Shown one piece after another: positions 24,756 to 33,562 of a stretch of 58,418 bases of DNA. Below the pieces are notes generated by a model. That model was given only the letters and a program-made list of their open reading frames with translations, had not been told where the DNA came from and searched no databases. Position 1 is the first letter of the stretch. Each line of letters starts with the position of its first letter. The DNA is from an uncultured Acetatifactor sp. (GTDB lineage: Bacteria > Bacillota > Clostridia > Lachnospirales > Lachnospiraceae), in the NCBI GenBank assembly GCA_910577035.1, contig CAJTKW010000022.1:4792-63209 (forward strand), in the 5' to 3' direction. The translations under genes were made by a program, and so were the position numbers.

Positions 24756-24815
24756 TTTTCTGTTGATTCCGGGAAGGGGGAAAGGCGCATTGCAGGGCAT
24801 AGGCGCTGAGAAAAG

Positions 24816-27800
24816 ATGAAGCAGCAGAAGAAAACGTGGCAACCGATTATTTACGCATTTCTTTTCCTGATAGTAGTTCTGATCCTGTTTTATATTTATA
24901 CCACCCAGAACAGGGCGCGTATCCAGGAGCAGAACAGGGTCTACGCAGAAGATTCTGCCCGTCAGACGGTGAAGCGGATCGAAGGCGAATTTTATAATGG
25001 GCTCCGGCGCATACATAACAGTGCCTATCTGGCCAGTATGGGAGGAAGCACTTCGGAGATTGACACCCAGACGCTGCAGTGGCTTGAGGAGAATACCACC
25101 TTCGGCGCCATCCGCTATACCGGGGCGGACGGCATCAGCCTGGCGTCCAACGGAGACACCTGTGACAGCTCGGACCGGGAGTATTATATCCGGGGAATGC
25201 AGGGGGAGAGCGGCCTTGATACCATACGGGAGTCCAGAATTAACGGAGAGGCCATGGTGGTCTACTTTACGCCCGTTTATGACGGCGAAGAGGTTGCCGG
25301 TGTGCTGACAGGACTGTACCCTGCCGAAGAGTATCTGCAGAATATGCTTGCTGCCAGTTACTTCGGGGAGAAAGCGGATGTGTTTCTCTGCACCCGGGAG
25401 GGCAGTGTGATTTCCGGCTCCGGCGGGATGGACTATGAGGGAGATCTGCTTGATTTGCTGGTCAGAGACGGTGTGATTGATACCGGGACCGCGGAGGCGG
25501 CGGGGGCGGCCCTTGCGGAGGACAGAGACACGGCCCTTCTGTGCAGCGCGGGCTGTAAAACGGATAATTTGTGTGTTTTTCACCTGCCGGAGTATCCCTA
25601 TGTCCTGGTGCAGGCATTTCCCAAGCATGTCACCCAGGCAATGATACAGCGGGCCAACAGGGCGGGGGTGCTGCTGGAGATCTGCCTGCTGGCGCTGTTT
25701 GTAATTTACATAGCCTTCCTGGTGGTTCGTGCACGGAAGCAGCGGAAAGAACTGGAAACGGAGAACAGGGCTATTGGTGATGTGCTGCGGGGCGTCAATA
25801 TCATGTTTTCCTCCCGGTATCTGATGGTGGATCTGGAGAAAGACCATTATTCCTATATGGCAGGAATCGGTCCCTTGAATGCCAGCATCCCCATGGAGGG
25901 CGTTTACAGTGAGTTTATCAGGCACCTTGCGGCGGAAATTATCGAAGAGGAAGGGAAGGAAGCGGTTACCAGATTTGCACAGATCAGCACGTTAAAAGAG
26001 AGCCTGTCCAGGAAAGATTCCGATGTACACGAGTGTCATGTCTGCCGTCAGGGGAAGGAGGACTGGGAGCACCTGATCGTAGTGTGCCTGGAGCGAAGGG
26101 ACGGGGAGCCTGTCAGAGTCCTGTATGTCCGTCAGAACATTACGGAGCTGAAGCGGAAGGAGCTTAAGGAGCAGCGGGAGAGGGCGGTGCTGAACCGCAA
26201 GGACAGACAGTACCGGATTGCAATTTTGTCCAATTCCTTCAGTGCCTTTGAATGCAATCTGACAAAGAACAGGATCGAGCAGGATATTACCTGTACGGAA
26301 GACGGGAAAGAAATATCTTTGCTGAAGCTGGTGGGGCTGTCGGCGCCCTGTGAAGCTTCCGGCTGCTTCGAAAAGTGGAAGCAGTTCGTTTTAAAGGAAT
26401 CCCTGGAGGAGTATTCCAGAGAGGTAAACGTGGATCATCTGAAGGCCCGGTACGAGGAGGGCGATATGGAAGTGGACGTGGATTACTGGGGACAGGCGGA
26501 AGGTGTGGAGCCTGTATGTGTGCGCCAGTCCTTTATCATGACCCGGGACGAGGATACCGGCGACCTGATTGCCATGGTGGTGTCCAAGGACATTACGGAG
26601 CAGGTCAGAAAGCAGCGGGAGCAGACCCAGGCCCTGCAGGACGCTCTGATGCAGGCCCAGCATGCCAATCAGGCCAAGACCACTTTCCTGTCCAACATGA
26701 GCCATGACATACGTACCCCCATGAATGCCATCATCGGCTTTGCCACCATTGCTGCCAGCCACATGGAGCGCACGGACCAGGTGAGGGACTGCCTGCAGAA
26801 GATTCTTTCTTCCAGCAACCACCTGCTGGGACTGATTAACGATATTCTGGATATGAGCCGTATTGAGAGCGGAAAGCTGCAGATCCATAACCAGGAATGC
26901 AATATTCCGGAGCTGATGCACAATCTGGTGAACATTATCCAGCCTCAGGTAAAAGCCAAACAGATGGAGATGTTTATTGACACCTTTGAGGTAGTCAATG
27001 AGGATGTCATTGCAGACCCGCTGAAACTGAACCAGATCTTTATCAACCTGATGGGAAATGCCGTAAAGTATACCCCGGCAGGGGGGACGGTATCCTTCCG
27101 CATTACCCAGCGTACCACCTTTAAGCATGGCTGGGGGGATTTTGTATTCATTGTGAAAGATAACGGAATCGGAATGTCCCAGGAGTTTGTGAAACATATT
27201 TTTGAACCCTTTGAGCGGGAATCTACCGCCACCAGAAGCGGCATTCAGGGAGCCGGGCTGGGTATGCCCATCACGAAGAGCATTGTGGACATGATGGGAG
27301 GCGAGATCACGGTGGAAAGTGCGGTGGGAAAGGGCAGTACCTTTACGGTCAGGCTTCCCCTGCAGCTGCAGGATGTGGAAAAGACCGCAGAGCAGGTCAA
27401 GGAGCTGGAGGGGCTGCGTTCTCTGGTTGTGGACGATGATTTCAACGTCTGTGACAGTGTGAGCAAAATGCTGAAAAGCATCGGCCTGCGTTCGGAATGG
27501 ACCACCTCCGGCAGAGAGGCGGCATACCGGGCAAAAGCCGCCTGTGAAGAAGGAGACCCCTATCATACATATATCATTGACTGGCAGATGCCGGAGACCA
27601 GCGGGATTGAAACCGCGAGAAAAATCCGCAGCGTGGTTGGCAAGGATGCGCCGATCATTATCCTTACCGCCTATGACTGGTCGGATATTGAAGAGGAGGC
27701 CAAGGAGGCAGGGGTCACCGCGTTTTGTGCAAAACCCCTCTTTATGTCCGATTTAAAGGCGGCTTTGCTGGCGGCGAACAATATCGGCGATCACAGACAG

Positions 27801-28217
27801 CAGGGAGAGGATACCGTCTGGACGCGTACCGATTACAGCGGAAAGAGGCTTCTGCTGGTGGAGGATAATGAGCTGAACCGCGAGATTGCGGAGGTGATTC
27901 TGCAGGAGGCCGGCTTTACAATCGAATCCGCGCCGGACGGAACGGATGCGGTGTCCATGCTGGAAAAATCGGAAGAGGGCTATTATGATGCGGTGCTGAT
28001 GGACGTGCAGATGCCGGTTATGAACGGATACGAGGCAACGAAAGCAATCCGGGCCATGCACCGCAGGGACGCGAAGGTACTGCCGATTATTGCCATGACG
28101 GCAAACGCCATGGAGGAGGATAAGGAGGCGGCCCTCAAAAGCGGCATGAATGCCCATATTGCCAAGCCGCTGGATATTGAACTGCTGATGAATGTACTGC
28201 ATCAGTATCTTCATTAG
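24816..28217 (+). CDS. Membrane hybrid sensor histidine kinase with two receiver domains
   Basis: 1133 residues. TM1 (about 9-27) and TM2 (about 283-306) flank an extracytoplasmic Cache-like sensor (YYIRGMQGESGLDTI, then MVVYFTPVYDGEEVAGVLTG). PAS-like regions follow. The HisKA motif NMSHDIRTPMNAIIGFA has the phosphoacceptor His near 629; the ATPase has DNGIGM and GAGLGMPITKSIV. Receiver 1 (LVVDDDFN, IIDWQMPETSG) and receiver 2 (LLVEDNELN, LMDVQMPVMNGYEA) carry their Asp near 921 and 1062. There is no output domain. It ends at a terminator 200 bp before the LytTR regulator of the CIS operon; a functional link is possible but unproven. Confidence 0.93.
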   Translation: MKQQKKTWQPIIYAFLFLIVVLILFYIYTTQNRARIQEQNRVYAEDSARQTVKRIEGEFYNGLRRIHNSAYLASMGGSTSEIDTQTLQWLEENTTFGAIRYTGADGISLASNGDTCDSSDREYYIRGMQGESGLDTIRESRINGEAMVVYFTPVYDGEEVAGVLTGLYPAEEYLQNMLAASYFGEKADVFLCTREGSVISGSGGMDYEGDLLDLLVRDGVIDTGTAEAAGAALAEDRDTALLCSAGCKTDNLCVFHLPEYPYVLVQAFPKHVTQAMIQRANRAGVLLEICLLALFVIYIAFLVVRARKQRKELETENRAIGDVLRGVNIMFSSRYLMVDLEKDHYSYMAGIGPLNASIPMEGVYSEFIRHLAAEIIEEEGKEAVTRFAQISTLKESLSRKDSDVHECHVCRQGKEDWEHLIVVCLERRDGEPVRVLYVRQNITELKRKELKEQRERAVLNRKDRQYRIAILSNSFSAFECNLTKNRIEQDITCTEDGKEISLLKLVGLSAPCEASGCFEKWKQFVLKESLEEYSREVNVDHLKARYEEGDMEVDVDYWGQAEGVEPVCVRQSFIMTRDEDTGDLIAMVVSKDITEQVRKQREQTQALQDALMQAQHANQAKTTFLSNMSHDIRTPMNAIIGFATIAASHMERTDQVRDCLQKILSSSNHLLGLINDILDMSRIESGKLQIHNQECNIPELMHNLVNIIQPQVKAKQMEMFIDTFEVVNEDVIADPLKLNQIFINLMGNAVKYTPAGGTVSFRITQRTTFKHGWGDFVFIVKDNGIGMSQEFVKHIFEPFERESTATRSGIQGAGLGMPITKSIVDMMGGEITVESAVGKGSTFTVRLPLQLQDVEKTAEQVKELEGLRSLVVDDDFNVCDSVSKMLKSIGLRSEWTTSGREAAYRAKAACEEGDPYHTYIIDWQMPETSGIETARKIRSVVGKDAPIIILTAYDWSDIEEEAKEAGVTAFCAKPLFMSDLKAALLAANNIGDHRQQGEDTVWTRTDYSGKRLLLVEDNELNREIAEVILQEAGFTIESAPDGTDAVSMLEKSEEGYYDAVLMDVQMPVMNGYEATKAIRAMHRRDAKVLPIIAMTANAMEEDKEAALKSGMNAHIAKPLDIELLMNVLHQYLH

Positions 28218-28243
28218 AGAATGAATGTGAATATGGTGTACGG

Positions 28244-28277
28244 GGCTGCCGGATTTCTTTTGTCCGGCAGCCTTTTT
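28244..28277 (+). terminator. Intrinsic terminator after the hybrid kinase
   Basis: Stem GGCTGCCGGA (28244-28253) with TCCGGCAGCC (28263-28272), then T5. It separates the kinase transcript from the CIS regulator. Confidence 0.92.
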
Positions 28278-28330
28278 CCATTGGATCCCCCGATGACGGC
28301 CGACGACAAAATACGGCATTATTTTGGCTG

Positions 28331-28360
28331 TTTCGACCGTTTCATTGGTTTTTCGACCGA
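28331..28360 (+). promoter_or_regulatory. Two TTTCGACCG direct repeats, candidate LytTR operator
   Basis: TTTCGACCG occurs at 28331-28339 and 28351-28359, exactly 20 bp apart, so on the same face of the helix. The second copy ends six bases before the -35 box. LytTR proteins bind pairs of direct repeats spaced about two helical turns, usually just upstream of -35, and a LytTR gene follows. Confidence 0.6.
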
Positions 28361-28365
28361 TTTGG

Positions 28366-28394
28366 TTGCAGGAGAAAAGAACGCATTATATTAT
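28366..28394 (+). promoter_or_regulatory. Probable promoter of the LytTR-CIS operon
   Basis: TTGCAG (28366-28371), 17-bp spacer, TATTAT (28389-28394). The -35 box is poor, which fits a promoter needing an activator at the adjacent direct repeats. Confidence 0.5.
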
Positions 28395-28418
28395 TGCAAA
28401 GAAAAGGCATGAAAAGCC

Positions 28419-29141
28419 GTGAAAACAAACTGGCATCAAATGCGGTATGGGGGGCAGGGTGTGAACGAAAGATACGCATGTGCGGTTGTCAGATACATGA
28501 TAGATCTTTTTTACACGGGAGACAGGTTCCGAAAAGCAAAATATTATACGGAAAATATGGTTTGCATTGCACCCAGGCGGGGGGAGGGGGGATGCCGTAT
28601 CCTGCACCGCGGCTGCAGGGTTTGTTTAAACAGGCAGAATGTCACTTCCGTTGTGGGAAGCTACCAGATGATCTGCGCTGCGGGCGACGAGAAAAGGAAA
28701 GGAGCAATCTGCCGTTATTCCTCTGTTCTGGAAAACGTGGCGGGAACGCCCCGGCTGACCCTGCTTCATATATCCGAGGAACCGGGGATGGTATTCCGCC
28801 TGACCGACGTGGTGGAGCAGACGTATTTCCTGGGGGAGGAAGACATCCTGTACCTGGAATCCGGCCATAACCGGGTATACTGGCATACGGGCAGGGGTAC
28901 CGTGGAGGTGGCGGGTACTTTGACGAATACCGAGAGCGGTCTCCCGGATACCTTCGTACGGATCCATAAGAGCTTTATTGTCAACAGCCGGCACGTGGAA
29001 ACCATCAACCGCTGCTATGCGGAGCTGTCCAACGGGGAGCGCCTGCAGATACCCGTAAAACGGTATACGGATGTGAGAAGGAAGCTGATTGTCAGGAGGG
29101 AAAGTACAAGGCAGTCCGGCGGACGCCTCAGGAAGGCATGA
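28419..29141 (+). CDS. LytTR-family regulator at the head of the CIS operon
   Basis: Up to 240 residues. The C-terminal part (about 140-230) is a LytTR DNA-binding domain: EEDILYLESGHNRVYWHT, then PDTFVRIHKSFIVNSRHVET and LSNGERLQIPVKRYTDVRRK. The N-terminal part has no receiver motif but holds several Cys (CIAPRRGEGGCRILHRGCRV), which could sense metal or redox. The start is uncertain: GTG 28419 gives the longest frame, while ATG 28440 and GTG 28461 are alternatives. The first CIS gene begins 45 bp after its stop without a terminator, so it is likely cotranscribed and is the best candidate controller of the CIS operon. Confidence 0.8.
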   Translation: MKTNWHQMRYGGQGVNERYACAVVRYMIDLFYTGDRFRKAKYYTENMVCIAPRRGEGGCRILHRGCRVCLNRQNVTSVVGSYQMICAAGDEKRKGAICRYSSVLENVAGTPRLTLLHISEEPGMVFRLTDVVEQTYFLGEEDILYLESGHNRVYWHTGRGTVEVAGTLTNTESGLPDTFVRIHKSFIVNSRHVETINRCYAELSNGERLQIPVKRYTDVRRKLIVRRESTRQSGGRLRKA

Positions 29142-29186
29142 GGAAAATCCAGGGTATTCCCGGTGTGCGGGAGATGGGAGGAGCAC

Positions 29187-30779
29187 ATGGAGAGCCAGAA
29201 GGACAGGGGCAGATATTTATTTGTAAAAAACCGGTATTATCCCGGGAAACTGCTGCACGCCAGTGACTTCGTGCGGGAGCAGGAATATGGGAACGCAAAG
29301 CTGGCTTATCTGAATCGTAAGCTGCATGGCTGGGGGATCATCCAGGGCCTGGAGGTCAGAAGCGTGGAGCGTGGAGCTTTGCGGATTACTTCGGGAAGCG
29401 CCATTGATCCCGGAGGCAGGCTGATCGCAGTGCCGGAGGACACGGTGATAGCCCCGGAGGAGCTGGAAGGGGCGGCGGGGGAAGGAACCCGTAATTTCAT
29501 CCTGGGCATTTGTTATGACGAGAAGCCCATAGACAGGGAACGCAGCCTGCTGTGCGAGAAAGAGACCTATGAGGATGGGCGGATTGCCGAGGGCTTCTGC
29601 CTGAAAGCCTACCCGCCGGACGCATTGGAGCAGCTTCTGGCCGGAGAAAACTGGGCGTCCGTCCTCACGGAAGAAAGGATCTTGTATGAGGACGGGGAGG
29701 TCCGTTTGTCCCTGCGGATTCCCAGGGTGGTTCCTGAGGACAGTATTTTCAAGGTCCGTATGCAGGCCGCGGCTCTTGGTGGGAACGGCGTCAGCATCGG
29801 CTGGAGATGCACGGTGAAGCTGCAGGGGGCGTTTTTCCCATCGTCGGGGAAATCCCTCCAGGTATTTGAGGAAAAGCCGAATTCCCTGTTTGGCAGCTTG
29901 TGCCAGGAATGGCAGATCTGTACGGAGGAGTACCGGAAGCAGACGGTGGCCATGGAGGTAAGCCGCCTGGAAATCTACCGCCAGGGTTCGGCACCTGTGG
30001 CGGCGGAAGCCTGTCAGACATATATTGAAACCGTTTCCTCCGTGGAGGAAGCAGTGCAGGGACGTCTTAAGAGACAATCACCGGAGGAAAGGGGAGAGGT
30101 CTGGGTGCCCCTGGCCAGAATCCGATCCGAGGCCCCGGGGGAGGGGCAGGAGCGGGGCTATGTGGTTCTGGACGAGCCGGGGCTTCGCAGGAAGACAGCT
30201 CGATCCGCAGAGACAGAGGCCATTCGCCATGCCGCGGAGGAAAGCGGTATCATAGACATCAGATGGCGGAGCCTGCTGAAGAACCTTCGTCAGCCTGCAG
30301 CCGGCCAGGAGCACCCGCGTCCGTCCCGTCCCGTTCCCCCTCCGCCGGAGCCGCCCCCGCCGGGGGCGGCTGCAGATACTCCCGGGGCAGGGCCGGAGCG
30401 CCGGAAGGAAAGGGTTCACAGGGGGGTTGCAGTGATCCCTGTCCCGAAGCATTATCGAAAGGGCGATACCCTCTTTTCGGAAGACATTTCCCATGGATTT
30501 CCCGGGGAGGAGGTGTTCCTCTGGCTGGAAAGGATATATGAGGAGCCGGTGTATGCCTATTGGGAAAAGAATCGGAGCAGACATGTGGCAATTCACGGGG
30601 CGGATGACCTGTTTGCCGACGGCTGGGACAGCGGCTGGGAGATCCGCAGGCAGGCCCTGCGGCAGGAGGTGGAATCCGGAACCTTCCAGATCGCACTGAT
30701 CCTGTCCCGGGGCCGCAGGAAGAAACGCTGCAGGGAGGTGGCAGTCTCATGGACGGCAGTCAGCCTGAAATCCTTCTGA
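29187..30779 (+). CDS. CIS-associated protein of unknown function, candidate surface/fibre component
   Basis: 530 residues. The N-terminus NRYYPGKLLHASDFVREQEY followed by LNRKLHGWGIIQGLEV matches a signature I associate with large proteins in CIS gene clusters (Y-x-x-x-L-L-x-x-x-D-F-x-x-E-Q-x-Y, then HGWG). The middle is beta-rich with repeated VPEDTVI-like turns. A proline-rich linker lies near 390-410, then a separate C-terminal domain (GVAVIPVPKHYRKGDTLFSE to RHVAIHGADDLFAD). The role is not established. Because no classical tail fibre is present it could decorate the particle or bind targets (inference). ATG 29187 follows GGGAGGAG. The next gene overlaps it by 31 bp. Confidence 0.7.
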   Translation: MESQKDRGRYLFVKNRYYPGKLLHASDFVREQEYGNAKLAYLNRKLHGWGIIQGLEVRSVERGALRITSGSAIDPGGRLIAVPEDTVIAPEELEGAAGEGTRNFILGICYDEKPIDRERSLLCEKETYEDGRIAEGFCLKAYPPDALEQLLAGENWASVLTEERILYEDGEVRLSLRIPRVVPEDSIFKVRMQAAALGGNGVSIGWRCTVKLQGAFFPSSGKSLQVFEEKPNSLFGSLCQEWQICTEEYRKQTVAMEVSRLEIYRQGSAPVAAEACQTYIETVSSVEEAVQGRLKRQSPEERGEVWVPLARIRSEAPGEGQERGYVVLDEPGLRRKTARSAETEAIRHAAEESGIIDIRWRSLLKNLRQPAAGQEHPRPSRPVPPPPEPPPPGAAADTPGAGPERRKERVHRGVAVIPVPKHYRKGDTLFSEDISHGFPGEEVFLWLERIYEEPVYAYWEKNRSRHVAIHGADDLFADGWDSGWEIRRQALRQEVESGTFQIALILSRGRRKKRCREVAVSWTAVSLKSF

Positions 30780-31300
30780 CGGGAAGGAGCCTGCTGGAGC
30801 TGCTGCGGGACAGCCTCTGTCCCGGCTATGTGCGGGACAGGGACAGCATTCTCCTGACGCCCCCCTGGGAAGAAGAGGATTACCGGGTGGGAATTTATCT
30901 GTATGACATCCAGGATTATTCCCAGGCCGTGGTTTCTGGGGCGGAAGGGGGAGAGAACGTGCTGCGGTTCCCGCCTAAGGCGCTGGAGCTGTCCTATATG
31001 CTGTTCTGTAATGAGAAGCACCGTTTCGGGGGCGTAAAAAGGGAAGAAATCCAGGGGGTATTGAACGAGATCGTCCGTACCCTGCACGATCATTCTTCTT
31101 TGGAGCGGGAGGACGGGGAGACAGTGGGCATCTCCTTCCTGCGGGAGAGCGTGGAATTCAAGATTCGTTTATGGGGCAGCTTCAGCCAGCCCCTGCAGCC
31201 GGCAGTATATCTGCGGGCGGCGCCGGTGCTGGTAGCCTCCGCCAGAACCCGGCGGATCAGCAGGGTAAAGGAGCGGGATTACGGCGTGGAAAAAATGTAA
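30749..31300 (+). CDS. DUF4255 family tail-terminator protein (Pvc16/Afp16-like)
   Basis: 183 residues. ILLTGRSLLELLRDSL at the start, VGIYLYDIQDYSQ, LELSYMLFCNEKHRFG and a C-terminal VYLRAAPVLVASAR fit the DUF4255 family. In Photorhabdus and Serratia eCIS the homologue caps the distal end of the sheath-tube and stops its growth. GGGAGG precedes ATG 30749, and the 31-bp overlap with the preceding gene shows coupling. It is one of the diagnostic eCIS core genes. Confidence 0.8.
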   Translation: MDGSQPEILLTGRSLLELLRDSLCPGYVRDRDSILLTPPWEEEDYRVGIYLYDIQDYSQAVVSGAEGGENVLRFPPKALELSYMLFCNEKHRFGGVKREEIQGVLNEIVRTLHDHSSLEREDGETVGISFLRESVEFKIRLWGSFSQPLQPAVYLRAAPVLVASARTRRISRVKERDYGVEKM

Positions 31301-31326
31301 GCGGGAGAAACGGAGGGGAAGCGGGG

Positions 31327-31710
31327 ATGAAACCGGTAATTGTACAGGGAACCTTATTAAAATGCAGCTTCGGCAATGCGCCTGCACCGATGCTGGTGCT
31401 GCCGGACAGGAAAGTCAATTCCATGCAGCCGGTGGCGGTAAAGACCGACCACATTCCCCTTTTAAACATCCTGCCCTTCGGTATGTGCTCCAATCCGGCA
31501 AATCCCATGGTGGCGGCAGCCACTGCGGCAGCCCTGGGCGTGCTGACGCCCATGCCCTGTATTCCCTGTACGGTGCGGGACTGGACGGGAGCCTGTGACA
31601 AGGTCAAGGTACAGGGGAAGGCGGCGCTGAATATGGATGCAAGGCTGGACTGTCTCTACGGAGGAAGCATTCAGGCGGCGGTACCCGTACAGCCTACCGT
31701 ATTATTATAA
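31327..31710 (+). CDS. DUF4280 PAAR-like tip protein
   Basis: 127 residues. VIVQGTLLKCSFGNAPAPML, NILPFGMCSNPANP and LTPMPCIPCT, then TRDW-like region and ALNMDARLDCLYGG, form the conserved Cys- and Pro-rich pattern of DUF4280. These proteins are regarded as PAAR-like caps that sharpen the spike and may carry or dock effectors. Cys residues probably bind a metal at the tip. ATG 31327 follows GAGGGG. It is placed at the start of the operon, away from the spike gene at 37212. Confidence 0.82.
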   Translation: MKPVIVQGTLLKCSFGNAPAPMLVLPDRKVNSMQPVAVKTDHIPLLNILPFGMCSNPANPMVAAATAAALGVLTPMPCIPCTVRDWTGACDKVKVQGKAALNMDARLDCLYGGSIQAAVPVQPTVLL

Positions 31711-31785
31711 GAAGGAATAAGTAAGCGTTTACCCCGGCGTTGCCGGAAAATATGGTTTCAGCCCTTTGCGGCAGAAAGGAGAACT

Positions 31786-33549
31786 ATGGCAGAATATTTA
31801 TCACCCGGTGTATATATGGAAGAATTTGATTCCGGTATCAAGGCGATGGAGGGTGTGGGTACCAGTACCGCCGGCTTTGTGGGAATGGCCCAGAAGGGAC
31901 CGGTGAGAGGGCTGCCGGTACTGGTCACCAGCATGGCTGATTATCAGAGAAGGTTCGGCGGCTATCTTTCGGAGCGCATATACGGAGACCAGCGTTTCCT
32001 GCCCTATGCGGTGGAGCAGTTTTTTAACAATGGCGGTTCCGCCTGCTATGTCATGCGGGTCTGCCGGGAGAAGCAGGAGGGGGAAGACGGGGGAGCGGCC
32101 ACGGCCCGGGGCATTCTGGGCGGGGAAGCCTTAAACCTGCTTACGCTGACGGCAGCCAGCCCGGGAGCATGGGGAAACGATCTGCAGGCAAGGCTGACCC
32201 CCGTATTCAGGAGCCGGACCAGGATCGAAGGCTGGCCCGCAGGGGAGGACAGAACCTGCAGGCTTAAGTCGGCGGACGGCTTTGAGCCGGGAGACCTGGT
32301 ATGCCTGCAGTATGCGGAGGAGGACGGCAAAAAGTCCTGCTACAGTGTGGTGGAAAGCGTTCAGGCGGAGGGCCTTGTCTTAAAATGGGCGGGCACGTCC
32401 CCGGCAAAGCCGGAGACGGAAGGGTATCTGTATCTTATGGAATGGGCCCTGCTTCTTGAGGACAGTACTGCCACGGAGCAGTATGAGAACATTTCCCTGA
32501 ATCCCGACCGTAATACCTTCGTGGAACATGTGCTGCAGAAATCCCAGCTGGTCACGGCCGGTGGGGCGGCAGAGCTGACGGAGGATGCCGTGAAGGCTCT
32601 GCTGGGAGACGGCAGCGGGAACGGAGAGATTTCCCTGGGGGTGGCTTTTGAGGGGGGGAGTGACGGGGTGATCGGTGCAGATACCTTTGACCCGTCCCTG
32701 TATATCGGGCAGGACGGTTCGCCGGACCAGCGGACGGGACTGACGGCCTTTAAGACCCTGTCGGATGTAAGTATCATGGCCATTCCCGGAATTACGGACA
32801 GCTCCGTACAGAGTGCCCTGGTCAGCCACTGCGAGGGACTTGCCAGCCGCTTTGCCATTCTGGACATGCCCTTTGACAAGAAGGAGGTGGCGGAGCTGCA
32901 GGCCTTTAAGGAGAATGTGGATTCCGGCTATGCAGCCATGTACCATCCCTGGCTGCAGTGCTATGACCCCCTGGCAAACCGCAAGGTGTTCCTGCCGCCC
33001 TCGGGCTCCATGGCCGGGATCTACGCCCGCACCGACAATTCCAGGGGGGTTCACAAGGCTCCTGCCAATGAGGTGGTGCGCAATTGTACGGGACTCTCCG
33101 TCAAGTATAACGAGGCGGAGCAGGGGAAGCTGAACCCTAAGGGCATTAATCTCATCCGCACCATTCCCGGGCAGGGGATCCGGGTATGGGGAGCCAGGAC
33201 CTGCTCCAGCGACGGCAACTGGAAATATGTCAATGTCAGGCGGCTGTTTATCTTCCTGGAGGAATCCATCAAGGCAAACACCAACTGGGCGGTATTCGAA
33301 CCAAACGACGAAATGCTCTGGTCCAGGGTGGAGGGCACCATCCGGGTCTTCCTGACCACCCAGTGGCGTAACGGCGCGCTGATGGGATCTACTGCGGACG
33401 AGGCGTTTTATATCAATATCGGAAGGAGCACTATGACGGAGGACGATATTCTGAACGGAAGGCTGATCTGCGTAATAGGCGTAGCTCCGGTAAGGCCTGC
33501 GGAATTCGTCATCTTCCGTATCACTCAGAAAATGGAAAGCGCACAGTGA
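31786..33549 (+). CDS. Contractile sheath protein
   Basis: 587 residues. The start MAEYLSPGVYMEEFDSGIKA and VGTSTAGFVGMAQKGP are typical of phage-tail and eCIS sheaths, as is FLPYAVEQFFNNGGSACYVM. The conserved C-terminal half (LNPKGINLIRTIPGQGIRVW, then NVRRLFIFLEESIKANTNWA and GVAPVRPAEFVIFRITQKM) provides the linking strands of the sheath lattice. The variable middle part is probably surface exposed. Only one sheath gene is present, whereas PVC and Afp have three paralogues. The 75-bp gap before it holds a small hairpin and an AGAAAGGAG site. Confidence 0.95.
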   Translation: MAEYLSPGVYMEEFDSGIKAMEGVGTSTAGFVGMAQKGPVRGLPVLVTSMADYQRRFGGYLSERIYGDQRFLPYAVEQFFNNGGSACYVMRVCREKQEGEDGGAATARGILGGEALNLLTLTAASPGAWGNDLQARLTPVFRSRTRIEGWPAGEDRTCRLKSADGFEPGDLVCLQYAEEDGKKSCYSVVESVQAEGLVLKWAGTSPAKPETEGYLYLMEWALLLEDSTATEQYENISLNPDRNTFVEHVLQKSQLVTAGGAAELTEDAVKALLGDGSGNGEISLGVAFEGGSDGVIGADTFDPSLYIGQDGSPDQRTGLTAFKTLSDVSIMAIPGITDSSVQSALVSHCEGLASRFAILDMPFDKKEVAELQAFKENVDSGYAAMYHPWLQCYDPLANRKVFLPPSGSMAGIYARTDNSRGVHKAPANEVVRNCTGLSVKYNEAEQGKLNPKGINLIRTIPGQGIRVWGARTCSSDGNWKYVNVRRLFIFLEESIKANTNWAVFEPNDEMLWSRVEGTIRVFLTTQWRNGALMGSTADEAFYINIGRSTMTEDDILNGRLICVIGVAPVRPAEFVIFRITQKMESAQ

Positions 33550-33562
33550 GGAGGAATGATAA

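Noticed and set aside
31711..31785. Separate promoter for the sheath gene
   Set aside because: A small CCGGC/GCCGG hairpin and a weak TTTACC are present but no convincing -10 box, so read-through from the operon promoter is simpler.
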